Of a DNA stretch of 64,000 nt, positions 40,015 through 50,988 are shown in pieces. Each line of letters starts with the position of its first letter. Position 1 is the stretch's first letter. The stretch lies in contig VBWA01000019.1 in assembly GCA_006218025.1 (NCBI GenBank), positions 62,001 through 126,000 of the forward strand. The letters run 5' to 3'. The DNA comes from Rhodocyclaceae bacterium. Its GTDB lineage: Bacteria; Pseudomonadota; Gammaproteobacteria; Burkholderiales; Rhodocyclaceae. The notes under the pieces were generated by a model. It ran no database searches. It saw nothing but the letters and a program-made list of their open reading frames with translations, and had not been told where the DNA came from. The translations under genes and the position numbers were made by a program.

Positions 40015-41297
40015 ACAGTCATGTTTCCGATGCGGTTTTTCGGCGCGGCCGCCTGCTGCTCTGGGGCGGCTTCCTGGCGCTGGCCTTCGCCCTGCCGCTG
40101 GCGTTCAAGAGCGGCTTCCTGGTTTCGCTGCTGTGCCAGATCGGCATCATGGTGGTCTTCGCCCTGTCCTACAACATGTTGCTGGGCCAGACCGGCCTGC
40201 TTTCCTTCGGCCATGCGGTCTATTACGGCATGGGCGCCTTCATCACCATGCACATGCTGAACATCATCGGCAAGGATGGCAGCCCGCTGACGACCGCGCT
40301 GCTGCCGCTGGTCGGCGGCCTCGCCGGCATGCTCGCCGGCGTGGTGCTCGGCTACGTCACGACGAAAAAGGCCGGCACCACCTTCGCCATGATCTCGCTC
40401 GGCATCGGCGAACTGGTCGCCGCCTGCGCGCTGATGTTCCCCGGCTTCTTCGGCGGCGAAGGCGGCGTCTCGGGCAATCGCGTGGTCGGCAAGGGCGACC
40501 TGCTGGGTTTCACCTGGGGGCCGCAAGTCGAGATGTACGGCCTGATCGTGGCCTGGGCCTTTCTCGCCACCGTCGCCATGTTCGCGCTGACGCAAACGCC
40601 GCTGGGGCGCATGGCCAATGCCGTGCGCGACAACCCGGAGCGTGCCGAGTTCGTCGGCTACGACACGCAACGCGTGCGCTACCTGATGCTGATCCTGTCG
40701 GGCTTCTTTGCCGGCGTTGCCGGGAGCCTCACGGCGATCAACTACGAGATCGTTACCTCGGAGACCCTCAACGCACACACGTCAGGCGTGGTGCTGCTGA
40801 TGACCTTCGTCGGCGGCATCGGCTTCTTCTACGGACCGATCATCGGCGCCATCCTGATCACCGTGATGCAGATCGTGGTCGGCGGCATGACCCACGCCTG
40901 GCTGCTGTATTTCGGCCTGTTCTTCCTGTTCATGGTGCTGATGGCGCCGGGCGGCATCGCCAGCGTCATCGCGATCCAGCGCAACCTGTGGATGGCTGGA
41001 CTATTCGGCCGCATGGTGCCGCACTACCTCGCCGTCGCCCTTCCCGTGCTGGTGCTGCTGGCCGGCCTGGTCGGCCTGATCGAAATGAGTTATGCCCTGC
41101 TGGCCGGTGAAGGAGTCGGCGCTGGCGACACGGCGACGAAGGTCATGAAGATGGAACTCCACCTCAACACACCCGGCCCGTGGCTGGCTGCGGTGGGCGT
41201 CACCGCGGTCGGCATGGCGCTGACGCGCTGGATCGGCGGCCGCACCCGCGCCGCGTGGAATGCCGCGCTGTCCACTCTTCACGGGGACAAGGCATGA
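40011..41297 (+). CDS. Branched-chain amino acid-type ABC permease, LivM-like
   Basis: 428 residues. YNMLLGQTGLLSFGHAVYYGMGAF and AVRDNPERAEFVGYDTQRVRYL are the LivM signatures. About 100 residues beyond the core carry extra membrane segments; the R1 copy at 41113-41136 is translated there as GVGAGDTATKV. The overlap with livG (ATGA at 41294) shows tight coupling. Confidence 0.9.
   Translation: MNSHVSDAVFRRGRLLLWGGFLALAFALPLAFKSGFLVSLLCQIGIMVVFALSYNMLLGQTGLLSFGHAVYYGMGAFITMHMLNIIGKDGSPLTTALLPLVGGLAGMLAGVVLGYVTTKKAGTTFAMISLGIGELVAACALMFPGFFGGEGGVSGNRVVGKGDLLGFTWGPQVEMYGLIVAWAFLATVAMFALTQTPLGRMANAVRDNPERAEFVGYDTQRVRYLMLILSGFFAGVAGSLTAINYEIVTSETLNAHTSGVVLLMTFVGGIGFFYGPIIGAILITVMQIVVGGMTHAWLLYFGLFFLFMVLMAPGGIASVIAIQRNLWMAGLFGRMVPHYLAVALPVLVLLAGLVGLIEMSYALLAGEGVGAGDTATKVMKMELHLNTPGPWLAAVGVTAVGMALTRWIGGRTRAAWNAALSTLHGDKA
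41113..41136 (+). repeat. R1 dispersed repeat within the LivM-like gene (copy 8)
   Basis: GAGTCGGCGCTGGCGACAC then GGCGA, in frame as GVGAGDTA in the C-terminal extension. Confidence 0.7.
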
Positions 41298-42064
41298 CCG
41301 CCCCCGCGATCCGCATCAGCGGCCTCAAAAAGAATTTCGGCGCCAGCGAAATCATTCGCGGCGTCGATCTCGACATCCATCGCGGTGAGCGCCACGCCAT
41401 CATCGGCCCGAACGGCGCGGGCAAATCCACGCTGTTCCACCTGATCAGCGCGCGCCTGCCGGTGACTGCCGGCGCCATCGAACTCAAGGGCGAGAACGTC
41501 ATCGGCCTGAAGCCCTTCGAGATCAATCGCAAGGGACTCTCGCGCAGTTTCCAGATCACCAACATCTTCCACAACCTCTCGGTGTTCGAAAACCTGCGCT
41601 GCGCGGTGCTGTGGTCGCTGGGCTACCGCTATTCCTTCTGGCACCGGCTGGCCGGGCTCGCGGATGCGCGCCTGCGTGCCGAGGCGGTGATGGAAGACAT
41701 CGGCCTGGCGAACCGCCGCGACACCCCCGCCGGCATCCTGTCCTACGCCGAGCAACGCGCGCTCGAAATCGGCATCACCATTGCCAGCGGCGCCGACGTG
41801 ATCCTGCTCGACGAACCCACCGCCGGCATGAGCCGCTCCGAAACCGACGACGCCGTAGCCCTGATCCGCCGCGTCACCGAAGGCAAGACCCTGGTCATGG
41901 TCGAGCACGACATGGGCGTGGTGTTCGGCCTCGCCGACCGCATCTCGGTGCTGGTCTACGGCCAGATCATCGCCACCGACGCGCCGGCCGCCATCCGCTG
42001 CAATGCCGCGGTACAGGAAGCCTATCTCGGGACCAGCATGAATGTGGGGAATGAGCATGAGTGA
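41294..42064 (+). CDS. Branched-chain amino acid-type ABC ATPase, LivG-like
   Basis: 256 residues. Walker A GPNGAGKSTLFH, Walker B VILLDEPTAGM, the H-loop in MVEHDMGVV and SRSFQITNIFHNLSVFEN are typical of LivG. The signature loop is the degenerate ILSYAEQRALEIG rather than LSGGQ, a form common in this subfamily. It overlaps livF by 8 bases. Confidence 0.93.
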   Translation: MTAPAIRISGLKKNFGASEIIRGVDLDIHRGERHAIIGPNGAGKSTLFHLISARLPVTAGAIELKGENVIGLKPFEINRKGLSRSFQITNIFHNLSVFENLRCAVLWSLGYRYSFWHRLAGLADARLRAEAVMEDIGLANRRDTPAGILSYAEQRALEIGITIASGADVILLDEPTAGMSRSETDDAVALIRRVTEGKTLVMVEHDMGVVFGLADRISVLVYGQIIATDAPAAIRCNAAVQEAYLGTSMNVGNEHE

Positions 42065-42779
42065 CGCCGCCTTGTCGAAGCCCATGCTGCAAGTCAGCGA
42101 TCTCCATGCCTACTACGGCAAGAGCCACGTCCTGCATGGCGTCAACCTGCACGTCAACACCGGTGAAATAGTCTGCCTGCTGGGCCGCAACGGCGTCGGC
42201 CGCTCGACCACGGCCAAGGCGGTCATGGGCATGGTGGTCGCGCGCGGCAGCATCAAATTCAACGGCTGCGATATCCTCGGCAAGAAGGCCTTCGAAATCG
42301 CCCGCTGCGGCATCGGCTACGTGCCCGAAGACCGCTCGATCTTTCCCGACCTGACAGTGCGGCAGAACCTGATGCTCGGCGTCAAGGACCCCCGCCGCTG
42401 CGGGCGCTGGAACATCGACGACATGTACGCCCTCTTCCCGCGCCTCAAGGAACGCGACAACACGCCCGGCGGCGTGCTGTCCGGCGGCGAGCAGCAGATG
42501 CTGACCCTGTGCCGCACGCTGATGGGCGATCCGGATCTGATCATGATCGACGAACCGACCGAGGGCCTCGCGCCGAAAATCGTCGAGCAGGTCGGGCAGT
42601 TTCTCCAGGAAATCCGCAAGCGCGGAATTTCGATTCTGCTGATCGAACAGAAGCTGGCGATTGCGCTCGACATTTCCGAACGGCTCTATCTCATGGGCCA
42701 CGGCCGCATCGTCTTCGAAGGCACGCCGGCCGACCTCAAGAACAACGAAGCCATCCGCAAGGAATGGCTGGAAGTATGA
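42057..42779 (+). CDS. Branched-chain amino acid-type ABC ATPase, LivF-like, with Arg in Walker A
   Basis: 240 residues from ATG 42057 (GGGGA ribosome site; an ATG at 42051 is also possible). Signature LSGGEQQMLTL, Walker B DLIMIDEPTEGL and YVPEDRSIFPDLTVRQNL identify LivF. The P-loop reads LGRNGVGRSTT: the phosphate-contacting Lys (normally GKT/GKS) is Arg. Either this subunit is a weak ATPase relying on LivG, or Arg is tolerated in this lineage. Confidence 0.9.
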   Translation: MSDAALSKPMLQVSDLHAYYGKSHVLHGVNLHVNTGEIVCLLGRNGVGRSTTAKAVMGMVVARGSIKFNGCDILGKKAFEIARCGIGYVPEDRSIFPDLTVRQNLMLGVKDPRRCGRWNIDDMYALFPRLKERDNTPGGVLSGGEQQMLTLCRTLMGDPDLIMIDEPTEGLAPKIVEQVGQFLQEIRKRGISILLIEQKLAIALDISERLYLMGHGRIVFEGTPADLKNNEAIRKEWLEV

Positions 42780-42806
42780 ACCCTACAATTTCAGCAAGGA
42801 GTTAGC

Positions 42807-44906
42807 ATGAGCAGCGCCAAATATGAATTGAATGGCAGCACCGCCGTCATCACCCTCGACAATCCTCCGGTCAACGGCCTGGGCTACGACCTGCGCTGCG
42901 GCATCGTCGCCGGCATCGACAAGGCGACTGCCGACCCCGCCGTCAAGGCCGTCGTGCTGATCGGCTCCGACCGCGCCTTCTCGGGCGGCGCCGACATCCG
43001 CGAATTCGGCTCGCCGAAGTCCTACGCCGAGCCCAACCTGCTGACCGTGATCCGCGTCGTCGAGGCCTGCCCGAAGCCTGTCGTCGCGGCCATCGGCGGC
43101 GTCTGCATGGGCGGCGGCCTCGAACTCACGCTGGGCGCACACTTCCGCGTCGCCGTCGCCGGCGCCTCGATCGCCCTGCCGGAAATCAAGCTCGGACTCT
43201 TGCCCGGCGCCGGCGGCACGCAGCGCATGCCGCGCATCATCGGCGTCGAAGCCGCGCTGAACCTGATCCTTTCCGGCAATCCGGTCCCTTCCGAAAAGTT
43301 CAAGGGCACGCCGCTGTTCGACGAATTCATTGAAGGTAACGGCGGCGACCTGCTCAAGGGCGCGCTGGCCTTCGCCGACAAGGTCGTCGCCGAAAAGCGG
43401 CCGCTGCAGCGCGTGCGCGACATCAAGATCGACTACCCGACCCAGGAAGCCTTCTTCCAGTTCTCGCGCAACATGGTCAAGGGTGTCGCCGGCCCCTTCC
43501 CGGCGCCCTTCAAGTGCATCGACGCCGTGCAGGCCGCGCTGACCAAGCCCTTCGACGAGGGCATGAAGATCGAGCGCAGCTACTTCCTCGAACTCATGGG
43601 TACGCCCGAATCGCGTGCGCTGCGCCACGCCTTCACCGGCGAACGCGCCGCGTCGAAGATTCCCGACGTGCCTGACGACACGCCGGCGCGCAAGATCGCC
43701 AGGGTCGGCGTGATCGGCGCCGGCACCATGGGCGGCGGCATCACCATGAACTTCCTCAACGCCGGCATTCCCGTCACCATGCTCGAAATGAAGCAGGAAG
43801 CGCTGGACAAGGGCATCGCGACGATCCGCAAGAACTACGAAAACAGCATGAAGAAGGGCAAGCTGACCCAGGAGAAACTCGACCAGCGCATGGGCATGTT
43901 GAGCGGCACCCTGTCCTATGACGACTTCAAGGACGCCGACCTGATCATCGAGGCGGTGTTCGAGGAAATCGGCGTCAAGGAAGCCGTGTTCAAGAAGCTC
44001 GACGAGATCGCCAAGCCCGGCGCGATCCTCGCCTCCAACACCTCGACGCTCGACGTGAACAAGATCGCCAATTTCACCAAGCGCCCGCAGGACGTGGTCG
44101 GCATGCACTTCTTCAGCCCGGCCAACGTGATGAAGCTGCTCGAAGTGGTGCGCGGTGCGGCAACAGCCAAGGACGTCATGGCCACCGTGATGCAGGTGGC
44201 GAAGAAGATCAAGAAGACCGCCGTGGTTTCCGGCGTTTGCGACGGCTTCATCGGCAACCGCATGATCGAGCACTACGGCCGCGTTGCCGGCTTCCTGCTC
44301 GAAGAAGGCGCGACGCCGGCGCAAGTCGACAAGGCGCTCGAAAAGTGGGGCATGGCCATGGGCCCCTTCCGCATGGGCGACCTCGCCGGCAACGACATCG
44401 GCTGGGCGATCCGCAAGCGCCGCTATGTCGAGAAGCCTTCGATCCGCTACGCCAAATTTGCCGACAAGCTTTGCGAGCAGGGCCGCTACGGCCAGAAGAC
44501 CGGCAAGGGCTGGTACCTCTACGCGCCAGGCAACCGCAAGGCGATCCCCGATCCCGAAGTCGACAAAATGCTGGAAGCCTACCGCAAGGAACTCGGCATC
44601 ACGCCGCGCAAGATCAGTGACGCCGAGATCGTCCAGCGCTGCATCTTCGCCCTGGTGAACGAAGGTGCGCGCATCCTCGAAGAAGGCATTGCCGCCCGCG
44701 CTTCCGACATCGACATGATCTACCTGACCGGCTACGGCTTCCCGCTGCATCGCGGCGGCCCGATGCTGTATGCCGACGAAGTAGGCCTCTACAACGTCGC
44801 GCGGAGCATGAAGGAGTTCGCCGCCACGTCCGGCGACGCCTTCTGGGAGCCGGCACCGCTGATCGTCAAGCGCGTCGCCGAAGGAAAATCCCTTACCTCG
44901 GCCTGA
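42807..44906 (+). CDS. Bifunctional enoyl-CoA hydratase/3-hydroxyacyl-CoA dehydrogenase (FadB/FadJ-like)
   Basis: 699 residues with AAGGAG upstream. The crotonase domain has the oxyanion blocks [13 protein letters not shown] and [11 protein letters not shown] plus [19 protein letters not shown]. The dehydrogenase domain has [21 protein letters not shown], the catalytic His in [17 protein letters not shown] and a C-terminal [12 protein letters not shown] repeat. It performs steps 2 and 3 of beta-oxidation. The thiolase is 29 bases downstream. Confidence 0.93.
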   Translation: MSSAKYELNGSTAVITLDNPPVNGLGYDLRCGIVAGIDKATADPAVKAVVLIGSDRAFSGGADIREFGSPKSYAEPNLLTVIRVVEACPKPVVAAIGGVCMGGGLELTLGAHFRVAVAGASIALPEIKLGLLPGAGGTQRMPRIIGVEAALNLILSGNPVPSEKFKGTPLFDEFIEGNGGDLLKGALAFADKVVAEKRPLQRVRDIKIDYPTQEAFFQFSRNMVKGVAGPFPAPFKCIDAVQAALTKPFDEGMKIERSYFLELMGTPESRALRHAFTGERAASKIPDVPDDTPARKIARVGVIGAGTMGGGITMNFLNAGIPVTMLEMKQEALDKGIATIRKNYENSMKKGKLTQEKLDQRMGMLSGTLSYDDFKDADLIIEAVFEEIGVKEAVFKKLDEIAKPGAILASNTSTLDVNKIANFTKRPQDVVGMHFFSPANVMKLLEVVRGAATAKDVMATVMQVAKKIKKTAVVSGVCDGFIGNRMIEHYGRVAGFLLEEGATPAQVDKALEKWGMAMGPFRMGDLAGNDIGWAIRKRRYVEKPSIRYAKFADKLCEQGRYGQKTGKGWYLYAPGNRKAIPDPEVDKMLEAYRKELGITPRKISDAEIVQRCIFALVNEGARILEEGIAARASDIDMIYLTGYGFPLHRGGPMLYADEVGLYNVARSMKEFAATSGDAFWEPAPLIVKRVAEGKSLTSA

Positions 44907-44935
44907 ACCTGCCGAACCGAATTCTGGAGAATCAA

Positions 44936-46114
<1,179 letters not shown>

Positions 46115-46116
46115 TC

Positions 46117-46890
46117 ATGAGTGTAAAAAAACTGTTTGACCTGACCGGCAAGGTCGCCATCATCACCGGCGGCTCACGCGGCCTCGGCTTGCAGATGGCC
46201 GAGGCGCTTGGCGAAATGGGCGCGAAGCTCGCGATCACGGCGCGCAAGGCCGACGAACTGGCCGAAGCCAAGGCCCATCTCGAAAAGCAGGGCATCGAGG
46301 TGCTCACCATCGTCAACGACCTGTCGAAGTTCGACCAGATTCCCGGCCTCGTCAGCAAGGTGCTCGAGCACTACGGCAGGATCGACATCCTGGTGAACAA
46401 CGCCGGCGCCACTTGGGGGGCGCCCGCCGAGGACTACCCGGACGCGGCCTGGATGAAGGTCATCAACCTCAATGTCAACGGCATGTTCTTCCTGACCCGC
46501 GAAGTCGGCAAACGCGCCTTTATTCCGCAGAAGTCGGGCAAGGTCATCGTCACCGCTTCGATCGCCGGCCTGCGCGGCAATCCGCCGGACATGCAGACCA
46601 TCGCCTACAACACCAGCAAGGGTGCCGACGTGAACTTCGTGCGCGCCCTGGCCGCGGAATGGGGCCGCTACAACATCAACGTCAACGCCATCTGCCCCGG
46701 CTTCTTCCCCTCGAAGATGGCCAGCGGCATCATGGAAAAGCTCGGCGACCGGATCATTGCCGGCACATCGCTCGGGCGCGTCGGCGGCGACGAGGACCTG
46801 AAGGGCGCGGTAGTCTTCCTCGCCTCCGAAGCCTCGCGCCATGTCACCGGCCATGCCCTGACCGTGGACGGCGGCAGCAGCTGCTTCTAA
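46117..46890 (+). CDS. Short-chain dehydrogenase/reductase (FabG-like)
   Basis: 257 residues starting 2 bases after the thiolase stop. TGGSRGLGLQMAEAL (cofactor loop), NNAG, the catalytic TASIAGLRGNPPDMQTIAYNTSK with Tyr and Lys, and the C-terminal HVTGHALTVDGGSS are complete. ITARKADEL suggests NADP(H) preference through Arg. Probably oxidises or reduces a hydroxyacyl-CoA or related alcohol of the operon's substrate. Confidence 0.88.
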   Translation: MSVKKLFDLTGKVAIITGGSRGLGLQMAEALGEMGAKLAITARKADELAEAKAHLEKQGIEVLTIVNDLSKFDQIPGLVSKVLEHYGRIDILVNNAGATWGAPAEDYPDAAWMKVINLNVNGMFFLTREVGKRAFIPQKSGKVIVTASIAGLRGNPPDMQTIAYNTSKGADVNFVRALAAEWGRYNINVNAICPGFFPSKMASGIMEKLGDRIIAGTSLGRVGGDEDLKGAVVFLASEASRHVTGHALTVDGGSSCF

Positions 46891-46900
46891 GAGATCGGCG

Positions 46901-47332
46901 ATGAGCGGCACGGCCGACTTCTTCGGCCTCAAGGTTCCCTTCCTCAAGCATCTCGGCGTCAAGGCCGAGATGGCCGAGGGCGGGCGCTCGCGCATCTCGC
47001 TCGAGCTGCGCCCGGAATTGATGAACAGCTTCGAGGTGTCCCACGGCGGCGTGATCATGACCATGCTCGACGTCGCCATGGCCGTCGCCGCACGCACTGC
47101 GCACGAGCATGTCGGCGGCGTGATGACCATCGACATGTCGCTGAGTTTCATCCGCCCGGCGAAGGGCCGCATCGTCGCCGAAGGCAAGCTGCTGCGCGGC
47201 GGCAACTCGCTGCATTTCTGCGAGGGCGAGGCCTTCGACGAAAGCGGCGAACTGGTCGCCAAGTCGCTCGGCACCTTCAAGTTGCGCCGCGAAACGCGCG
47301 GCAAACCGGAACAGGCGCAAGATTCGCCGTAG
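46901..47332 (+). CDS. PaaI-type hotdog thioesterase
   Basis: 143 residues. ELMNSFEVSHGGVIMTMLDVAMAVAAR is the hotdog helix with the His-Gly-Gly and Asp residues of PaaI-like thioesterases. GRIVAEGKLLRGGNSLHFCEGEAFDESGELVAKSLGTFKL follows. It releases stalled acyl-CoAs. Its last codons and stop (47330-47332) lie inside R1 copy 9, so the present C-terminus is partly repeat-encoded. Confidence 0.85.
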   Translation: MSGTADFFGLKVPFLKHLGVKAEMAEGGRSRISLELRPELMNSFEVSHGGVIMTMLDVAMAVAARTAHEHVGGVMTIDMSLSFIRPAKGRIVAEGKLLRGGNSLHFCEGEAFDESGELVAKSLGTFKLRRETRGKPEQAQDSP

Positions 47333-47348
47333 CGCCAGCGCCGACTCT
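47324..47348 (-). repeat. R1 dispersed repeat at the thioesterase stop codon (copy 9)
   Basis: Minus strand AGAGTCGGCGCTGGCGCTAC then GGCGA. It overlaps the stop codon of the thioesterase gene. Confidence 0.75.
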
Positions 47349-47381
47349 TACCCCCCCCATAAAACAACGGACCTCCCCCTC

Positions 47382-48377
47382 ATGGAAAAGAACCAGAAGA
47401 TCGTCCTCGCCAACCGCCCCGCCGCTTGGGTCGAGGAAAGCAATTTCCGCCTTGAAGAATCCGCGATTCCCGAGCCCGGCCCGAACCAGGTGCTGGTCCG
47501 CAACCACTGGCTGTCGCTCGACCCCTACATGCGCGGCCGCATGTCGGACGTCAAGTCCTATGCCACGCCGGTTCAGATCGGCGAGGTCATGGTCGGCGGC
47601 ACCGCCGGCGAAGTCGTCAAATCGAATCATCCGAAGTTCGCCGCCGGCGACAAGGTGGTCGGCCCGCTGGGCTGGCAGCTCTTCGGCGTGGCCGACGGCG
47701 CCGCGCTGCAGAAGGTCGATGACAGCGCGATTCCGCTGTCGGCCTGGCTCGGCCCCGTCGGCATGCCCGGCGTCACGGCCTGGGTCGGCCTGCTCGACAT
47801 CTGCGCGCCGAAGCCCGGCGAAACCGTGGTGGTCACCGCCGCCTCGGGCGCGGTGGGCAGCGTGGTCGGGCAACTGGCGAAGATCCACGGCGCGCGCGCG
47901 GTCGGCATTGCTGGCGGCGCGGACAAGTGCCGCTACGTGGTGGACGAACTCGGCTTCGATGCCTGCATCGACTACAAGGCCGGCAATCTGCGCGGCGACC
48001 TCAAGGACGCGACGCCCAAGGGCATCGACTGCGTGTTCGAGAACGTCGGCGGCGAAATTTTCGACACCCTGCTGACGCGCATGAACCCCTTCTCGCGCAT
48101 CGCCGTCTGCGGCCTGATCTCGCAATACAACTCGGCCCCCTACCCGATGCAGAACATCGGCTCGGTGCTGATCAACCGCATCAAGATGCAGGGCTTCATC
48201 GTCTCCGACGACCTGACCCGCTGGCCGCCGGCGCTGAAGGAAATCGCAGGGCACGTTGCTGCCGGCCGCATCAAGTACCGCGAGAGCGTGGCCAACGGCC
48301 TCGCCGCCGCGCCGGCCGCCTTCATCAGCCTGCTGAAGGGCGGCAACTTCGGGAAACAACTGGTAAAACTGACCTGA
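47382..48377 (+). CDS. NADP-dependent MDR oxidoreductase (CurA/prostaglandin reductase-like)
   Basis: 331 residues. LSLDPYMRGRMSD is diagnostic of the leukotriene/CurA branch of zinc-free medium-chain reductases. VTAASGAVGSVVGQLAKIHGARAVGIAGG is the Rossmann motif, and FENVGGEIFDTLLTRM and IKYRESVANGLAAAPAAF complete it. It would reduce an activated alkene (enone) with NADPH. It is followed 2 bases later by the kinase-like gene. Confidence 0.9.
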   Translation: MEKNQKIVLANRPAAWVEESNFRLEESAIPEPGPNQVLVRNHWLSLDPYMRGRMSDVKSYATPVQIGEVMVGGTAGEVVKSNHPKFAAGDKVVGPLGWQLFGVADGAALQKVDDSAIPLSAWLGPVGMPGVTAWVGLLDICAPKPGETVVVTAASGAVGSVVGQLAKIHGARAVGIAGGADKCRYVVDELGFDACIDYKAGNLRGDLKDATPKGIDCVFENVGGEIFDTLLTRMNPFSRIAVCGLISQYNSAPYPMQNIGSVLINRIKMQGFIVSDDLTRWPPALKEIAGHVAAGRIKYRESVANGLAAAPAAFISLLKGGNFGKQLVKLT

Positions 48378-48379
48378 GC

Positions 48380-49447
48380 ATGAGCGACAAATTCACCGGC
48401 ACGCGCCCCATCACCGAACAGGACGCCTTCGACACCGCCAGCCTCGCGGCATGGATGCGGACGCACGTCGAAGGCTTCTCCGGCGAATTGCAGGTCGAGA
48501 AGTTCAAGGGCGGCCAGTCGAACCCGACCTTCCTGCTGCGCGATGCGAACCGCAAGTACGTGCTGCGCAGGAAGCCGCCCGGCAAGCTGCTGCCCAGCGC
48601 CCATGCCGTGGATCGCGAATACAAGGTGATCTCCGGCCTGGCCGGCACCGACGTGCCCGTGCCGCGCACCTGGGCGCTGTGCGAGGACGACAGCGTGATC
48701 GGCACCATGTTCTACATCATGGACTGCGTCGACGGCCGCATCATGTGGGACCCGGCGTTGCCGGGCATGACCCCCGCCGAGCGCGGCGCGATCTTCGACG
48801 AGATGAACCGCGTCATCGCCGCCCTGCACAAGGTCGATTACACCGCCGTGGGCCTCGCCGATTACGGCAAGCCGGACAAGTACCTCGAGCGCCAGGTGGC
48901 GCGCTGGAGCAAGCAGTACCGCGCCTCTGAAACCGAAAAGATCGAGGCCATGGACAAGCTGATCGACTGGCTGCCGCAGAATATTCCGGCGGGTGACGAG
49001 ACCAGCATCGTGCATGGCGACTTCCGCCTCGACAACACGGTGTTCCACCCGACCGAGCCGCGCATGCTCGCCGTGCTCGACTGGGAGTTGTCGACCCTCG
49101 GCCATCCGCTGGCCGACTTCGCCTATCACTGCATGACCTGGCGCCTGTCGCCCGGCCAGTTCCGCGGCCTCGCCGGCTACGACCTGGCGGCGCTGGGCAT
49201 TCCGGCCGAGGCCGACTACGTCGCCGCCTACTGCAAGCGCACCGGCCGCGCGCCGATCCCGCCGAAGGAATGGGAGTACTACATGGCCTTCAACATGTTC
49301 CGCCTGGCCGGCATCCTGCAAGGCATCATGGCGCGCGCCCTGCAAGGCAACGCGTCGAGCGCCGAAGCGATCGAAACCGGCAAGCGCGCCCGACCGCTGG
49401 CCGAAGAAGCCTGGCGTCAGGTCGAACGACTGCTCGCCAATCACTGA
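48380..49447 (+). CDS. APH/ACAD10-like phosphotransferase
   Basis: 355 residues. SIVHGDFRLDNTVFH is the catalytic loop (Asp and Asn), VLDWELSTLGHPLAD the metal-binding motif, and FKGGQSNPTFLL the nucleotide loop. ACAD10/11-type proteins phosphorylate 4-hydroxyacyl-CoAs so that they can re-enter beta-oxidation. The adjacent acyl-CoA dehydrogenase matches the ACAD partner, so a 4-hydroxy-acid route is a specific prediction (inference). Confidence 0.87.
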   Translation: MSDKFTGTRPITEQDAFDTASLAAWMRTHVEGFSGELQVEKFKGGQSNPTFLLRDANRKYVLRRKPPGKLLPSAHAVDREYKVISGLAGTDVPVPRTWALCEDDSVIGTMFYIMDCVDGRIMWDPALPGMTPAERGAIFDEMNRVIAALHKVDYTAVGLADYGKPDKYLERQVARWSKQYRASETEKIEAMDKLIDWLPQNIPAGDETSIVHGDFRLDNTVFHPTEPRMLAVLDWELSTLGHPLADFAYHCMTWRLSPGQFRGLAGYDLAALGIPAEADYVAAYCKRTGRAPIPPKEWEYYMAFNMFRLAGILQGIMARALQGNASSAEAIETGKRARPLAEEAWRQVERLLANH

Positions 49448-49503
49448 CGCTCATGGCACCGAGCGCTACCCACTGAAAATGAAACACGCGAAAATCAAAT
49501 AGG

Positions 49504-49553
49504 CGTTCGCCCTGAGCCTGTCGAAGGGCCCTTCGACAGGCTCAGGGCGAACG
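49504..49553. repeat. 50-bp perfect palindrome of the TTCGACAGGCTCAGGGCG family
   Basis: CGTTCGCCCTGAGCCTGTCG, AAGGGCCCTT, CGACAGGCTCAGGGCGAACG: two 25-base arms with no loop, between the kinase-like gene and the acyl-CoA dehydrogenase gene. It could fold into a cruciform or act as an mRNA hairpin. Confidence 0.92.
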
Positions 49554-49593
49554 GAAGCACTGTCTTTCAAGTCAACGTCACAAAGGATACATC

Positions 49594-50811
49594 ATGGATT
49601 TCGACTACTCCCCCAAGGTCAAGGACCTGCAGAAGCGCCTGAACGTCTTCATGGACCAGCACATCTATCCGAACGAGGATGTGTTCCACCAGGAGGTCGA
49701 AGCAAACCGCGCCAAGGGCAACCCCTGGGTGCCGACCGTGGTCATGGAGCAACTCAAGGAGAAGGCCCGCGCCGCCGGCCTGTGGAACCTGTTCCTGCCG
49801 CAGTCCGAGCGCGGCGCCGGGCTGACCAATCTCGAATACGCGCCGCTGTGCGAAATCATGGGCCGCTCGCACATCGCGCCGGAAGCCTTCAACTGCTCAG
49901 CGCCCGACACCGGCAACATGGAAACCATCGAACGCTACGGCAACGACGCGCAGCGCAACGAATGGCTGATGCCGCTGCTGGAAGGCAAGATCCGCTCCGG
50001 CTTCGCCATGACCGAGCCGGCGGTGGCATCGAGCGACGCCACCAACATCGAAGCCCGAATAGCTCGCGACGGCGACCACTACGTGATCAACGGCCGCAAG
50101 TGGTGGACCTCGGGCGCGCCCGATCCGCGCTGCAAAATCCTCATCTTCATGGGCAAGACCGATCCGGACAATCCCAGCCGGCATAACCAGCAGTCGATGG
50201 TGCTGGTGCCGATGGACACCCCCGGGGTCACCCGCGTGCGCGCGCTCAGCGTGTTCGGCTACGACCACGCGCCCCACGGCCACGGCGAAGTCGACTTCAA
50301 GGACGTGCGCGTGCCCGTCTCCAACATCCTGCTCGGCGAAGGGCGCGGCTTCGAGATCGCCCAGGGCCGCCTCGGCCCGGGCCGCATCCACCACTGCATG
50401 CGCCTGATCGGCCTGGCCGAGCGCGCACTGGAACTGATGTGCAAACGCGCGCTGAAGCGCGTCGCCTTCCACAAGCCGATCGCCGACCAGGGCGTGACGC
50501 GCGAGCGCATCGCCGAATCCCGCATCATGATCGACCAGGCGCGCTTCCTGACGCTGAACGCGGCGTGGAAGATGGACACCGCCGGCAACAAGGTGGCGAA
50601 GCAGGAAATCGCCATGATCAAGGTCGCCGCGCCGAACATGGCGCTGCAGGTGATCGATTGGGCGATGCAGGTGCATGGCGGCGCCGGCGTTTCCGACGAC
50701 TTCCCGCTCGCCGCGGCCTACGCCCAGGCGCGCACGCTGCGCTATGCCGACGGCCCCGACGAGGTGCATCGCAACGCCATTGCCAAACAGGAACTCGGCC
50801 GCTATTTGTAA
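49594..50811 (+). CDS. Acyl-CoA dehydrogenase (ACAD11-like)
   Basis: 405 residues. [40 protein letters not shown] and the C-terminal [34 protein letters not shown] are complete, FAD contacts included. [25 protein letters not shown] is typical of the longer-chain/ACAD10-11 branch. It introduces the alpha-beta double bond. Together with the kinase-like gene it would channel hydroxyacyl-CoA. Confidence 0.92.
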   Translation: MDFDYSPKVKDLQKRLNVFMDQHIYPNEDVFHQEVEANRAKGNPWVPTVVMEQLKEKARAAGLWNLFLPQSERGAGLTNLEYAPLCEIMGRSHIAPEAFNCSAPDTGNMETIERYGNDAQRNEWLMPLLEGKIRSGFAMTEPAVASSDATNIEARIARDGDHYVINGRKWWTSGAPDPRCKILIFMGKTDPDNPSRHNQQSMVLVPMDTPGVTRVRALSVFGYDHAPHGHGEVDFKDVRVPVSNILLGEGRGFEIAQGRLGPGRIHHCMRLIGLAERALELMCKRALKRVAFHKPIADQGVTRERIAESRIMIDQARFLTLNAAWKMDTAGNKVAKQEIAMIKVAAPNMALQVIDWAMQVHGGAGVSDDFPLAAAYAQARTLRYADGPDEVHRNAIAKQELGRYL

Positions 50812-50865
50812 ACGCTCGCTGTGCAGTGCTTGATGGGCCGCAGTTGAAAAACACGCAAGACCTTT

Positions 50866-50940
50866 ATTCGCCCGCCCCCCTTCCCCCCTCGCGGGGGGTT
50901 ACTGATTGGCGCGCTGCGCGCGTTGGTTGGCGGGGCTCCG
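50866..50940 (+). repeat. R3-type intergenic repeat
   Basis: CGCCCGCCCCCCTTCC, CCCCTCGCGGGGGGTTACTG and GGCGCGCTGCGCGCGTTGG in order, matching the inverted copy at 25800-25953. It fills the gap between the dehydrogenase and ligase genes. Confidence 0.6.
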
Positions 50941-50988
50941 AACCCGGTGGTTCACGCTGACAAGAGAAGCACGAGGAGAAACGAATCC

